DNA from: Volvox africanus
Lineage: Eukaryota > Chlorophyta > Chlorophyceae > Chlamydomonadales > Volvocaceae
Direction: 5' to 3'
DNA length: 64,000 bases
Assembly (NCBI GenBank): GCA_030268105.1
Contig: BSDZ01000030.1
Coordinates: forward strand, 248,001-312,000
Part shown: piece after piece, positions 21,907 to 35,300 of the stretch
How positions within the stretch are numbered: the stretch's first letter is position 1
Layout of the letters: every line of letters begins with the position of its first letter
The notes under the pieces: model-generated
What the model was told of the DNA's origin: nothing
The model's input: the letters and a program-made list of their open reading frames with translations, nothing else
Databases searched by the model: none
Translations under genes and position numbers: made by a program

Positions 21907-24900
21907 AATAAAAATAAAAATAAAAAATAAAAAATAATAATAATATCATTATCATTATTATTGTTAATATAATATCTGATAGCAGTACCACCACCACTAG
22001 CAACACCGTTTGATGTGCCGGTGGAACAAGCGTGGACGAAGACTGCCTCATACTCGCCAACTCCGCCCCTCTCCCCTTCTCCCTGTCTCTCTTGCCCCCA
22101 ACCCGCTTCCCTCTCTACTCCCCTCCCCCTCCCTCATGCGCTGCTTGTGCACTGCAGCAGACGCCGCGGTGGAGGCAGGTAGGGATGCGGTCTCTTACAG
22201 AATGCAGCCACATCGGTAGCACCCTCGGTTCGCTGTAACGCAACGACGCGCACTCACCAGCACGCGCCGCACAGGTGCAAGGATGGCGGGATGGAGTAGG
22301 AGGGGGGACTTACCCAGGGGGATAGCGGAGGTTGCTGGCGCCGGCTGGGTGCCCACCACCCACGACGCCGTATGGGGGTGCGCCGTACGGGTATGGATAA
22401 CCAACCCCCGGCGGCGCGGGGCCGCCACCCCCATACACATCGTACGCATAGTCTCCACCCATAGACCCATGGGACACCGGGCGGGCACCAGCCCTTTGCG
22501 GCGGCGTGCCCTCCGCACCAGGACCGCCGCTGCTTCCCGCCAGCGCCGCCGCGACTCCCGCCAGTGCAACAAGCGGGTCATGTTGCTTCCCATCCGGCCC
22601 GCCGGCGGGGCCACTGCCGCCCTGTGCTGCCACCCCAGCGGCATGTCCATCGGAATCCTGCGCGGCGCTGTCGGCGCTTCCAACAAGGTGGCCACCGCTG
22701 GGGCCGTGCGCAACGCCGCCGCGACTGCCATTAACGGGTGGCGCGCCTGCAGCACTGCCGCGACCCGCCGTGATGGCTCCGTTAGCCTCCGCCACGCCTC
22801 TGCCAGCTGTTACCCCATAACGGCGAAATCCCGCCGCCGCCCGCGGGTGCACCCCCGACACAGCTGGCGGCGGCAGCGGCATGCCGTCAGGACTCAGTGG
22901 GCCAGTAGGCGCTAACCCCGAGTCGGATTGGGGCCCAGATGGCATACGTGGGTGAGGAGGCATCATGGCACTCGCGTGGGGTGGGTACGGTGGCGGAGGG
23001 CCGTACGGTGTAGCCTCTGGGTCATCCTCGTACGTATAGTACGGCATGTGGTATGGCGGTGGGTAACGATAAAGCCCAGGTGGCTCGTACACGATGGGCA
23101 TGCCCTCCTCATCGTACCCTGTATACGGATAGTGGGCCCAGTACGGGTAGGCGTACGGTACCCCATGCTCGTCCACGTCATCGTACTCAACTGGCAAAGG
23201 ATGCATGCCTGGTGGATAGCTCACGTGTTGAGGCGGAGGCATCCTGTACTGCGCGTACATTTCCTCCTCCTCTACAACTGCAGGGTCGTGCGGGTGCAAA
23301 GCACCATACGGCGGCGGTGCACCGTACGGTGTTCCACCGTACTCTAGCAAGTGCGTCGATGGGGGTCCGTACGGTGTACCATGTGGATCGTGCGTTGGCC
23401 CCGGCGTCCACATGTGCGGCTGCTGCCCGTACTGTGGGTCCGTCTCTGGAGCGTACTCACTTGCTGCAGTGGCACCAGCGGCCGCGGCGGCGCCACCGCG
23501 GCGTCCTATACTGCCGCCGCCATGGCCATCGCGCGGGGCCGCCAGCTGACCCACATCAGAGGAAGTGGCGACCTGATCATGCGGATCATCGATGTCGTTG
23601 TTATCGCCGCCAGGCCCTATGCCACCAGGGCCCTGTGTGCCGGTCGCCACGGCCGCCGTTGCTGCTGCCGCCCCCGCCGCCGCCGCCGCGGCTCCACCCG
23701 GGTCGTTGGGGACGACAACCAGCGCCATGTTGTGGTGCTGTAAATGTTCGGCTTTTGCGTTCCCTTGCCCACCAGTCAGGTCCGGCCCAGACGCAGGGCC
23801 CGTCAGGGGCTGCGCCGACCCAGCCGCCGCGGTGCTGACGGAGCCACCGGCTGACATCGTCGGTCCCCCTGGCGTGCCTTTGGGCGGCGCCGGCACCGGT
23901 GCTGCCGCAATACCCATCGCGGCTCCTCCCCCAACTCCGCCAGCCCCACCGGCACCCTGCACCGCCCCGCCCCCTTGCTGGCCACTGGGCAGCGGTGGTC
24001 GGATGGTTGGGATGATGGCGTTTGGCCCCGCCACTGCCGGCCCGGCATTCCCGGGCCCCGGCCCCGCCTTGCCTTGCCGGGCGGTGCCAGCGGCTGCAAT
24101 GGGATTGTTGGCAGCAGCCGCCGCTGCTGCCGCCGCTGCTGCCTGTACGGCCAAGTGGTTATTGTTAGCCATGCTGTTGATTGCTGCTGCGGCGGCGGCA
24201 GCAGCGGCTGCGTTCCCCGCCGAGGCAGTCCCCAGTCGACCAGGACTAGGGCCGCCACTGGCTGCTGCCGCCGCCGGCGGCCCCTTTGAAGAGCCCCGCG
24301 CTCTGGAGGCTGCGGGCGCTCCCATGCCCAAGCGGCCGCCCTTATTCGGCACAGCACGGGCCGCCATTTGCTGAGAGTGTTGGGGGACAGGTACGGGGCA
24401 GAGGGCATTTGAGCGCGCGAAGAAGAGGAGGCAGGCCAACTGTATGAGGTGAAATGCCGGGATACGCAGTAGGCGCAGTCTCCCTCCCTCCCTCCCTCCC
24501 TCCCTCCCTGGGTCTATTCGGGGGTCGCGGATATTCAATTCTGGAAGTAGCGGGGGCATGCCCTCCTCCTTGCGCAGCACCGCCTTTGAAAGGTTCTTAG
24601 ATTTTTTCCTAGTTTGTCGAGGGCTTCACACCAGGCTTTCACGGGCATGACCACAGTCCACTAAATTCCTCATAACAGCGTCTCAGTTAAGAGACACACA
24701 TACACACACGCATACAACCCTACCTGGGCGACCTCCTCCGGCAGTAAATCCCAACGCACATGGGGCATAGTCTCCGCGCCCTGCGTGTATAGAACCAGCC
24801 AATGGCGGCGGCAGGAAATCTTCAGATCATCGAAACACATCGCACAGGGCCCCCGGGGGAAAGGTGGACAGTAATAAGGCCCAGTGGGCAAACAAAAACG

Positions 24901-27044
24901 AGCTTTAGGCGCAGCCCTAGGCCTGTTCAAGTCCAGGGGTGGAGAACAAATTATCGCACAGCCTATGAGCTGCGGGAGGCAGGGACAAACACGTCGCAAA
25001 TTATGTTCGCAAGTTAGGTTGCGAAGACCACTTCTCCGCTGGCGTCAACGTGGGCGGGCGGCCTGGCCCGGAGAGGCATATTGGCTACACAGGCGTCACA
25101 AAAGTACCGTAAAAGCACCCGGTCAGCGTTTTTAGGCGTAGCGCATGCGCAGGGAAGCAGGGGAGGAACCTGCGCGTTAGGACTGTGTCCCTTCCTGTAC
25201 TGGAGCGCTTGGAGATCGCAGTAAAACTCAATTCCTTATGGATTTAAAAGGTAACAGTAAAGTATGTCTTAGCAAAAACTTGTCTTTTACCAAGGATACA
25301 GGGCAAACATATACCTATTCTTTATGGGTGTCATCGCGAAGTGTATCTTTCCAGAAGATTAACCCTTTACCAGGTACTGTTATTGGCGCTATACGTCGTG
25401 CAGTTTGAACAGTAAATGTGAGGTAGCTATTCTCCGCATATTATAGACGGGCTTGACGGCACAAATAACGCGAGAACGCAGTTTGCCAGGGGAAAGGGGG
25501 ACATGGACCTCATAGGCAGCGTGGTCCTGCTCAATAGTGATGAGTGGCGGTGCCTACTGGCCCCGCTCGGCTACCCCCCCACCGTCCGCCCCCATCCAGA
25601 AAGCTTCAAAACCACACAGTCCTCAACCCATTGCCAAATCCGGAAACCGCATTTGACCACATAATATGCGCCTTACCGGCCGAGGGTTGGTTTCGTAATC
25701 CATGTACGAAAAGTTCGTCTTGGCCTTGGTGCCCTTCTGTACGATGGCTGCAGCGTCATACGCCAGGCCCGCCTCGTGCGCCGTACCAAAGGACCCAAGC
25801 CAGCGGCGTTTGTCCCCGTCGCGGATCTCCGCAGCGAACATACCCCACTTGCGCATGCGCACTCCCACATAGCCGGTCTGGTTGCGACAGGGCGAGTCCC
25901 TATCTCCCTCGGCGCCGTCGCCCAGACCGCCGAGGATCGCACCCCCGGACCCAAGATGGTGCGTGCCGCCGGCCACCATGCGAGCTACCGCCGCTGCGGT
26001 GCCGGCTGCAGGTGGAGATGGCGAGGACCGCTTGCGTTTGCGCGCGTCGCCGCCGCCGCCGCCGGCACCAACTGCGTGCCCATCCAGGCCACTCTGTGCG
26101 TGCTGCACAGCCGCTGCCACGGCACTGCGTTGCGCAGCCATTAATGCCGACGCGGCGGCGGCCTGTAGTGCCGCTTGAAGGTTGATAGGGTTCAATTGCG
26201 CGGCGGCGGCAGCACCGGCCGCCACGCTGCTGCCGTTACCGGCTGCTCCACCGCCGTTCCCAGAGGCGCCGCCGCCACTACCTGCCCGGGCTGCGCCGCC
26301 GGCGCCGCCAGGCGCCGTTCCCCCTCCCCCGACAGTGTTCCCGCCAGCCTGCTGCTTCGCCGCCAGAGTGGCTAGGGCCGTCAGACCAAGGGGAGTCGGG
26401 CGGGGGAGCTGCAAGCCCCCCCCTGCGCCACCGGCGGCTGCACTGCCGCTTCCTCCTTGGTTGCCCCCCGCTGCAGTTGGCTGACTCGCCGTTAAAGCCG
26501 CCAGCATTGCCAACACGTTTGGGGTCACCGCCAGCGATTGCTGCTGCGGTTGCTGTTGCGACAGCTGCTGCTGTTGGGCTTGTTGTTGCTGCTGTTGGGC
26601 TTGTTGTTGCTGCTGCGCGTGGGATGGCTGCTGCTGGGCGGACGTCCCTTGAGTCAACTGCTGCATCCCCGCACCCGTCTGTTGCGATTGCGGCCCAAAG
26701 GGTGAAGCAACAGGACCCGACAACGACGACGGACCAAGCAAGTGCTGCATGACACCGCCTGACGCACCACCCAGTCCCCCGGCCGTGACCGATGCTTGCG
26801 AAATGTCCTGTAGGCCGCTCGAATGGAATGGCTGCAGGGACCCCATCCCAGCGCCCCCGCCGGGGATGGCCACGTCGGCCATGTCTGCCCCACTCGACGC
26901 CGGGAGGCGTTGGTGGGCTGACCCTAGCGCCACCCCAGTCTGCTGCATGCCCAATACCTCACCTGACAACGGGGCCGACCCGACGGCTTCACCGCCGCCG
27001 CCACCGGCCCCGCCACCCCCGCCGCCGTGAGCAGCGTCCGTCAT
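18663..27044 (-). CDS. AP2/ERF-domain transcription factor with long low-complexity tail
   Basis: The first exon (25677-27044, ATG at 27044) encodes 456 residues: a Gln/Gly/Ala-rich N-terminus, a basic KRKR cluster, then an AP2 DNA-binding domain at about residues 391-445 ([42 protein letters not shown]). A likely short exon ends at 24724 ([20 protein letters not shown]). Then come four exons with perfectly matching phases: 22314-24370, 21326-21792, 20232-20741 and 18663-19570, ending TAG at 18663. They encode about 1,310 residues of Ala, Gly, Pro/Tyr, His and Gln repeats. No TGTAA lies between the AP2 exon and the tail, which favours one gene. However, the ATG at 24367 could start a separate gene, and the acceptor of the linking exon is weak. 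Family role: sequence-specific nuclear DNA binding. The targets are unknown. Confidence 0.7.
19149..19176. repeat. (CCG)n run encoding polyglycine
   Basis: Tandem gccgcc units within the last exon of the AP2-locus protein; a second one lies at about 20304-20332. Both encode glycine on the minus strand. Confidence 0.85.
21874..21906. repeat. (ATG)n then AT-rich tract in an intron
   Basis: Tandem atgatg units followed by an A/T-rich stretch to about 21975. It sits between exons 21326-21792 and 22314-24370. Confidence 0.85.
24482..24508. repeat. (CTCC)n microsatellite
   Basis: Seven tandem ctcc units in the presumed intron upstream of exon 22314-24370. Confidence 0.85.
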
Positions 27045-29520
27045 TGGAGCCGCTGCGTCAGCAGGAAGTGGCAGCGGAGTGTGTTGGCGGCTGCTGCGGG
27101 CATTGCCACCCAAAGGCGCTGGAGTGTACAGTCCACGCGTCAAGACACGCGGCCCGAGGTTTCAGGTATATTACCCCCAAATGAAGTTTTTATTTATCTT
27201 GGTAAGTCCTGGGGTTAATGGGTATTCTGCTGCGCTGCCAGCTGCCTTGCGCAATTGACGCCTGTGGCTCACTGATAGGGGCCTCCGAGGGCTGTTTAAG
27301 TCTTCAAGCGAGATATCTGCTAGGCACAAAGCCGGCATGTCACCAGGGCGTGACGGAGAGCTTTTGATTAGAAGATGTGGATCTAATTCGGTGGAAAAGA
27401 TTCGCGAAGGATAAGGGAATAACGTGGTGGGGAGAAGAGGTACCCTATAGCCACGAAGAGCTTGGACGAGGCTTTCACCGGGTTTGCGCGAGACTGTGGT
27501 CTCATGCAAGGGTTTGTGGCAGTGTACAGTGTTAGATGATTTGCAAGGATGTCTAGACGCGCTAACCATCTTGCTCGCCACAGGTTATCAACATGCACAC
27601 TATCTGGCCGCACTGGCAATACCCCACCTGTGACCCCATCATCAATGATAAGAGATGTATAGGTACATGCTTATCTCATAACCAGTGAATCAAAGTATAG
27701 AACCCGTCAAGTCGAGGTTCCGCCTTACCAAGCCTTTAAGACTGTGCGAACATATCATGACCAGACGATGTTTACGTTGTGAAAATATGATCAAGTGCCA
27801 TTATAATACACGGTTATGCATGCTGGCAAATCCTAACAAGCGGCACCCTGCAATAGGGAATGACGCGCGCCCACCGACCAACTTCCTAAACATGTCTATG
27901 AATGTATTGCAATGAATACGGATATGCGCATTATAGCATGGCATCAAGTCTATGAACTGTCCGAGGACAGGACGCGACAAAGGTCGCTTACGGACAGCAC
28001 AGACCTGGAAGTTGTGAAGCCCCTTGTACCCCCATCAACCAACATGACAAAGCGCTCGGGAAACATACAGGCATCTCTTGTGACAAGACCCGGGAACATG
28101 GAAGCCCTTGCGCCCGAGAAGTCACGCTGGTGCGAGGGAGGACAAGAAAACTTTCCCACCTGCCTGAATGCACAGACGCCCAATGGCCTTGTTGTTGATG
28201 GCAGATGAGGACCTCTAGACGACGCCCGCCAGCCCACCAGCGGACGTCCCACGCCCACACCGCACTAATGGTGAGCGGGGTCTTCCTCGTCGTGACAGCA
28301 ATGTATACAGGTTCGGTCCGTGGGTGAGCTCAACCGTACCTTAATGAACCTTATAACTAGTGTGAAGACTTCAAGATGTGTAGTCCCGCCCGCCTAACCC
28401 GCTTGACATACTTACATTCCCGTACCTAAATAGTTTATGTCAAAACTACAAGCAGCAATTATAACAGCAGCCTTTTATTGTTTTGGGTATTGATCATTAG
28501 TTAGCAACAATATTTGTTAGCAACAGCGGTAGTTTCTATCAAAGCAACGCCGTCTGATTGTCACCAGTACTGTGGACTGCGTAGTGTTTTGCCGCATATT
28601 AAAATCTTGCCTTCAGCTAGTTATATTTATAAGAGCTAGTAGAAGCGAGGTTTATAGGCTTGGCGACAGTCAGTCTTGGTAGTTCAGACAAGTTGACCGC
28701 CACATCGCCGCCGTGACTAAGTCCGCACAGCCATGGCTGCATCCCGCCTGCCTTTTGCATTGCGACCAGCTACCTTTAACATAATTGCGTGCTTTCCGGC
28801 CGACTAGCGCAGCGTAGGGCAGCCCAGGAGCTGCCTGCCCAACGCGTTATATCTTATGGCCATGAATTCCGTCATTATCATCCTACGGACGCTTTCATGT
28901 CTTCGGTTGTGCATGAAGGCAATGCATACGTCGGTCGGCTGCGTTGCTGTTCTACTCGTCCTTAGCACCTCTATCCTGTCCTGTCCTGTGATCTTGTCAA
29001 AACTGAGACGACAGACGTTCTTTGCCAAAGTTTGTTTCTATATCATATTGGGTGATCCTCATCGTTTATGTCCTGATTCCAAGCTCGTACTCTTTTTGGG
29101 GTCTGGCATCGTACAGCAATAAAAGCCCGTGCTGTAATGCGGCACGTCGCGGCAAGTCTTCATGCGCTACTCCTATGTCCGTCCCTTCGATCCGGACATC
29201 ATCATTATGCTGTACCCCATTTAGCTGTATCTGGAACGGTCACATGTTACTAAGTCCCACAAAACAAGGAAAGGCAGTTGCACAGAATGCACTATGACCC
29301 GCCGTCCCTCCCCCAGCGCGCATACTAAGAAAAACGAGGGGCACATCACCCCTTACAGAAGTGTCCGGGAGACGATATAGGGGGAGTGGCAGCATGCGGT
29401 CGGAAAAGCATCTGGTTCACCTCCCCTTCCCCCATCCCACGTAAAGCTATCTCCTTAAAGAACATGACAGCGACGGCTAAGAACCAACACATCCTAACAC
29501 GGTGGGCTCCTCCCGCCTGA
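27045..29520. other. intergenic, no supported gene
   Basis: Includes the 5' flank of the AP2 gene. The 28.4-28.65 kb part is AT-rich with a short duplicated motif (ttagttagcaacaat ... tttgttagcaaca). Frames are short and show no recognisable domain. Confidence 0.5.
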
Positions 29521-31160
29521 AGCTCTCAACGCCCTCCTTGCCATACTCGCCCTGCCAGGTCTTCAATCCCCCCATATGGGTGAGGTAACACCGGCTCCCT
29601 CGGCAGAGCGCCAGCCAGCAGTGGATGCCAGCACATCTTGCATATTGTGCACCGCAGAGGGAAAACCAGCCGATTAGTCCCCCTGGAACTGAGTCGGGTC
29701 AGCCGCCACACCAGGTGGTAAAATATAACCTGTCTGTCCACAAGAAGTAGCTGCAATCGGGATATGTGTGGAATATGTCCAAATTAGGTGCCTGCGCGGT
29801 GGTTTGAATGCCTCGGTCCAGGTGAGGAGCGCATGCACGGCCCTGTACGGCGCTGCCTTACGCATCCTTTCATCTCCTTCCAATGAGGTGAGGTAACCCG
29901 AGGAAGAGGGCTCCACACCAACCTTCACATCACCAAGCACTTCGTGGTGGTGCCAGTACACACATCAGCCTGCTCTGCGCAGGCCGGTTCGGGTTTGGGA
30001 TGTCTCACCTTCCTCCCACCCTCCCTCACCCCCCACCATATGGTGCATGGCCATGGGCGCCACACTTCTTCATCAAGCAGCTTCCACAGCCTTCCCAGAC
30101 CCAAAACGCTATTTTGGGAAGACTAAAACACCTACGTCGCCGAGCAACCACCCACAGTCAAGCACCCAAGCGACTCTTTTATCCAATTCGCAATTATGAC
30201 GTAATACCACATAATAAAAAACCCTGTCATGTTTGGGCCGCACACTGCACTCCGCCGCAGTCAAAACGCCGCAGTCAAAACAAATTCCGCCATTCTGTAC
30301 AGCGCCATCATTCCTATTTTATTTGCCGTACTTTCGTCTCCGCCTGAAAGCTGTGCTACCATATGCAGGCGGTCAGGCAGCCACTTGAAAGGCCCATACA
30401 GGGCGGCAGTGGCAGCAGCAATGAGGCCGAGGCTACACGACTGGCGCCCAACGCAATTCGGCATTACAGAGGTGCCTTGTTGGTTGTACTCCCGTAATCC
30501 TTGTGAGACACGATGCAAACGGTTACTACGTATGCGTATCTATCCCCCTGGGGACGGGGGTTGGAGAGGGCATCATTAAGCCCGCCGGCGCGATGCATAG
30601 CCTCCTCGGCTAATTGCGGCGCTGAGGGAGACAAGAAGAACTACGAGAAGGGTGTCACAGTATATGACTACGACAAAAGCAGAACGATACAGACACGTGG
30701 ACACATGGACGGCGCACAATCAAGGCAGGCGAAGCGAAAGTCCGCCACTAGTTTCCTGAAATCCCCATCTCCACCCCCAAATCCCTCCAAACATCCCCCG
30801 ACACACACACACACACATACACACACACCACAACACAGAGAACTCCTCAGTCGTTTGCCGGGCCTAGCGCCGCAGGCATGCCACACCTTTTCTTCGCAGG
30901 GAATGCGAGTGGCGCTGCCGCGGCATCATCTTCCTTCGCCTTCCTATTAACCCACAGTATGTGCGTAAGCCATTTGAGCACCACCAACAGACCACCCCCT
31001 TACAGCACCCCAGAACGAGGGTCCCAGGTTTCTTGCTCCCAGGATACCTCCAGCCCGACCCAGGCCGCCACTGCGACGGCGCTCTTCCCGCCAGAGGTGG
31101 TTCTTGTCAGCCGCTCTTAATCTCATCAGTCTGGCACCGCTATTGTCCAATACCTTAAGA
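29521..31160 (+). other. unidentified coding-looking segments (putative spliced gene)
   Basis: Several plus-strand stretches sit between plausible splice sites. One lies at 30351-30471 after a pyrimidine-rich acceptor and begins LCYHMQAVRQPLERPI. One at about 30625-30760 contains KNYEKGVTVYDYDKSRTIQT. One follows the acceptor cccacag near 30958 (YVRKPFEHHQQTTPLQHP). Short ones at about 29560-29830 end at GTGAGG-type donors. Minus-strand frames also look partly coding here (for example GDVKVGVEPSSSGYL near 29900). The phases were not all reconciled, and no family is recognised, so neither strand nor product is secure. Confidence 0.25.
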
Positions 31161-32112
31161 ATGGTCACGCGAGGATGCTCCCTCCGCCCTCCCTACCCTC
31201 CAGCACTCCCAATCCACTTTCACCGCCATCTTACCGAAAACCTAAGAAAACCCACATTTCCCCTGCCACCACTAAACCAGTGATAAGAATAGCGCCCTGC
31301 TGTTGACTGGGAAAGCACCGGCGAATTACGCAAGGATTGCCTTCAAAACCCCTCCCTCCCTCCCCTTGCCCCTACTCCCGCACACGCGCACACAAACATA
31401 CAGGTATTTAAATTCGAATCGCAGTCATTTACACCGCCACTAACGCTGCTGCTGCCACCGCCGCGCCACGGAGCTCACTCAAAGTTGGAGCCGATCGATA
31501 AGCCCCACCTAAAAAGCAGGGGGTGCTGTTAAGCGCTGCGGTCCACTGCAGCAGCAGCGGCCGTCCATGTCACCGCCGCCAACTGAAGGCCGCTTTGTTA
31601 ATCTTCTCCTAAGTCCAGATTCCGACCATTACTAAGGATTGCCCATCATCCATAAACTAAGACAACGCGCTTCACCCACTGAAACCCGATGCGCAACCTA
31701 CACGCACAAACACACACACAACTACACGCGCGTGTGTACGACCGTCCATCGACGGCCCAAGCGGCAAAGATCACAAGTTGCCGCTTCCCTTTCAACGAAA
31801 GGCAATACGCGGGGCCGCGTCTCCCCCGCCCTGCACCTGAGCCTCTGTCAGTGTCAGTGTTGGTGGAGACGTCACGGACCTGCTTGGTGCCACTGATGCG
31901 TCTGTGGCGGCTGTGGGTGAGGGTAGCGGATGTTGAGGCAGCGGATGCTGAGGCTAAGGCATATGCGCCCCAACCAACCGCACTGCATTGCACCGCGTCC
32001 CTGCAAGGCTCCACATAAACTCGGCAAGCTTTAGGAACACCATCTCGCCATGCGAGGTGCCCGGGCCCATGCTTTCGAGGCTGCTCCGAAACCACCATCC
32101 TGAGCAGCCGTG

Positions 32113-32117
32113 TTACA
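32113..32117 (-). terminator. TGTAA poly(A) signal of the HAD gene
   Basis: Reverse complement of ttaca, about 230 bases past the TGA at 32348. Confidence 0.45.
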
Positions 32118-32347
32118 GCGGGTACGGCGGAGCAGAAAGAGGGAGGGTGGCGGGTAGGGGTGGGTTACCAGCACACTTCTCGCAACATTTCCTCCCCTCT
32201 CCGCGCTGCCAGGCCCCCTCACGGATCCTCCATCTCCCCTCAACGCGATAGCTGGCCCTCCTCCTGCCCGCCAGGGCAGTAGGAGGGTTTTACCAAGTGC
32301 CCAGCCCCCGCAGATCAGGCTGTTGCTGCTCTCATCCGGCCGGGGTG

Positions 32348-35300
32348 TCAGCTGTCGTCCGCCGCCGCACGCAGACGAGGCGCCAGTGATGCAAGCTGCG
32401 TCTCTACTTCCTTCCAGTCGCGAACCACCCGAATGAGGTCCAGGTTGTGAGCCCTGAAGATGAAGGCGTGAGGAGGTTGGAGGAGAGTGTGAGAGAAAGT
32501 GGCGGGAAGGGAAGGGGGCCCTGGCGGTGTGTGTGGGTTGGTGGTGTGGGGGCAATATGCGGACGGGGTATGGGGCTGATTTGCTGGAGATATCATGTGC
32601 ATGTGTCATAAGGCTACTGCCTCCATACTACAACTCATGCTTTGCACAAATCCTTATCCCATATACATTTCCTCAGGTCTTCACTTCTAGACATTCAGTT
32701 CAAAATGTTTAATAAGATTGATGAATGTAATGTAATGTCATGTCAAGGATGAAGGTACAGTTTATGCACTTGTAAGGAATATATAGCTATATGGCATAAG
32801 AGACCTGGCTGAATCATAAGATAATTCGGAGAGTTAGAACTTTAATTTCTATTATACACAATAATGACAAGGATTCCCATTATAGTGTCAAATAGGGTAT
32901 GGTAATCATGTCATAATTATACTAAAGTATTGTCTCAACAGAAATGTCCACATTTATCTTACGTAGCCATTCTTCCTTCTCTGCCGTGTGCATTTTTTTA
33001 TTTCGCACGTTTCAATTATGTTACTTCTGGACCGTATAAAGGTGCACCAGCCAATTGCTGAAGGGATCTGAAGGGATCGGCGACATTCAGTTACTGATAC
33101 CAACCTAGCAGATCAAAGAGGAATAAAACTTTACTAAATGGTCTTTAAGACGTAAGGAGGAATAACGCTAGTAGAGTTAGTAAATTAACATAATATTGCA
33201 ATGCTGCTACCAGTGGAAGGTTTTTAGTCTTCATTTTAGGTTCCATCATCATCTTGTTCACAGCTGTACAACCCATATGCATGCATTTACATACGAGTTT
33301 ATGTGAAGTTTTGGTTACCGTTGTTGAGTCAAAGTATTAAAGTATTGTTATTGTCAATCACAAGTTTTATACTTGTTATCCCTGCGTTTTTTCATATTGT
33401 ACGAAGGATGACAAACCCTGCTTAAGCCCGTTTATAACATATTGGTAGTATTTTTTGAAACAACTATTGCCAATAACTTATCAATTAATCGTTATAGCCG
33501 CACCTCCTCTCACCTGTTTTTACGTTTTTACGTTTGCACTTGAGCTTGCCGTGTTACCGCAGCCAAACATGGTTAGACCCCTATGTACGACTTATTTTGG
33601 ATTTTTAAATAATGTATAATAAATATTTCATAATATATTTTTCATTATTCGCCCGTCTATGTTTATGCAGAAAAGACGGATGGGGCGAAGGGTTTCGTCG
33701 AGCCTTTTCCTTGTTGAAGCAATATAACCTCAGGTGACGAAATTGATGATATCAAGAACAATCTAGACTGCCCATCCCATACATTCGTAATCTGCGTCTT
33801 TGTCAGCAGGGTCAGGAATCAAGTACATTCCGGTCTCAATGATGTCATAACATCTGGTGCCAGCGGAGGCTAAATGACCACAGCGTGAACTCATTCATCC
33901 CGCTACTGCGAAAAAACACTTTTCGGCAGCTGCATTACCACAACTTACCCAGCTCTACACGTTTCTCTAAGATTTTAGATATGTTAATGAGCCGCCGATA
34001 TTTCGTCACATCATAGTTTTTACCTTGCGCAAAACATGAACAATTTTGGTATTTATAAATCAACAGAAGAGACGCATTTGTCAGGAAGAGAGTCATGGAT
34101 GTACCGGTAGGTCCAAATAGCGGTAAATAATACGGCACCCAAATTACCGTACATTTCCTTGAATTCTTCAAAACGTCCACAGCGTGAAAAGAAGGGATGG
34201 GTCAGACCTGACCCGGTACGACATCAGACATATAGCTTACCAAGCCGGATGAATAATGGCAAACATCGAGTGGTACCCCCAACGTGACCCGAGGGATGGC
34301 GGAGGAGGAGATACCCAGGTACATCCAGCACGGGGAGCCTTGAAGGACGATCTCCCAGGAAGAGAGACAAATCCAGTAATGTCCGCTCGTCCCATGGTGC
34401 AGTGTTGGATGCCGGTAGCGCACGCAGCAAAATGTCCCGCCCCGTCCCATTTGCATAGACAGACAGACAGATAGATAGACAAACAAGAGACAGATTCGCG
34501 TCCGGTAATTAAGTGCCATTACAATGTCCCTCACCCCTCCTCTTCCCCCACATTCCGGCCCCCACCATAGGGCCCAACAATCGCATTACGCAGTCCGTCG
34601 TTCTCACCCCGATGTGGGAAGCTTGCTCCAGGGGTAGGCGCCATCCCAGTCGTACAGCAGCACATGGATGCCTGCCGCCGCGCACTCCAGTGCGTACGAC
34701 GGGTTGTCGTCTATGAGCACGCGCGCGCCGATTGTCCTGTGGGGTGCCCGGTACGACATAACGTTCAGTCTGCTCCCCGAATTCTAAACACTTGATCACC
34801 ATGACACCCCTTTCCCCCCATTCGGGTGAAACGTCTCCCTGATCTGACCTGATACTTGGAACCAATCCATAGACCCAACGGAAATCATTCCGCTCAGCTG
34901 TTTTCCGGTTGCGCCCTCCGCAGCCAAATCGCAGAGCACACGGTGCGTTTGTAAGAGTGTGGGGGGGGGATAGGGGGCCTTTGCTTCACCCGTGGCCACT
35001 ACCTGGCAGTTCCTACCTTCTATCATACGACCGGGGTCCTCACCGTCCATCAACATCGGGGCAAATCGACCCTCATCTCATCCAGTGGAGGTTTTTATTA
35101 TCCCGTTCAACGTCGAGATTGATCCTGGGAAATCCTTTGTGTCTTCCAACGCCCCAACTCCCTTACCAACACAAACACAAATGCACGCACATACACACCT
35201 AAACCCTTCCCCACCTGCAGATGTCTGACTTCGTCCGGCTCTTGCCCTCCAGCGCGAAGTGGTTCCCGAAGTAGACTTCCTGCCCAATTGGCAGGTGGGG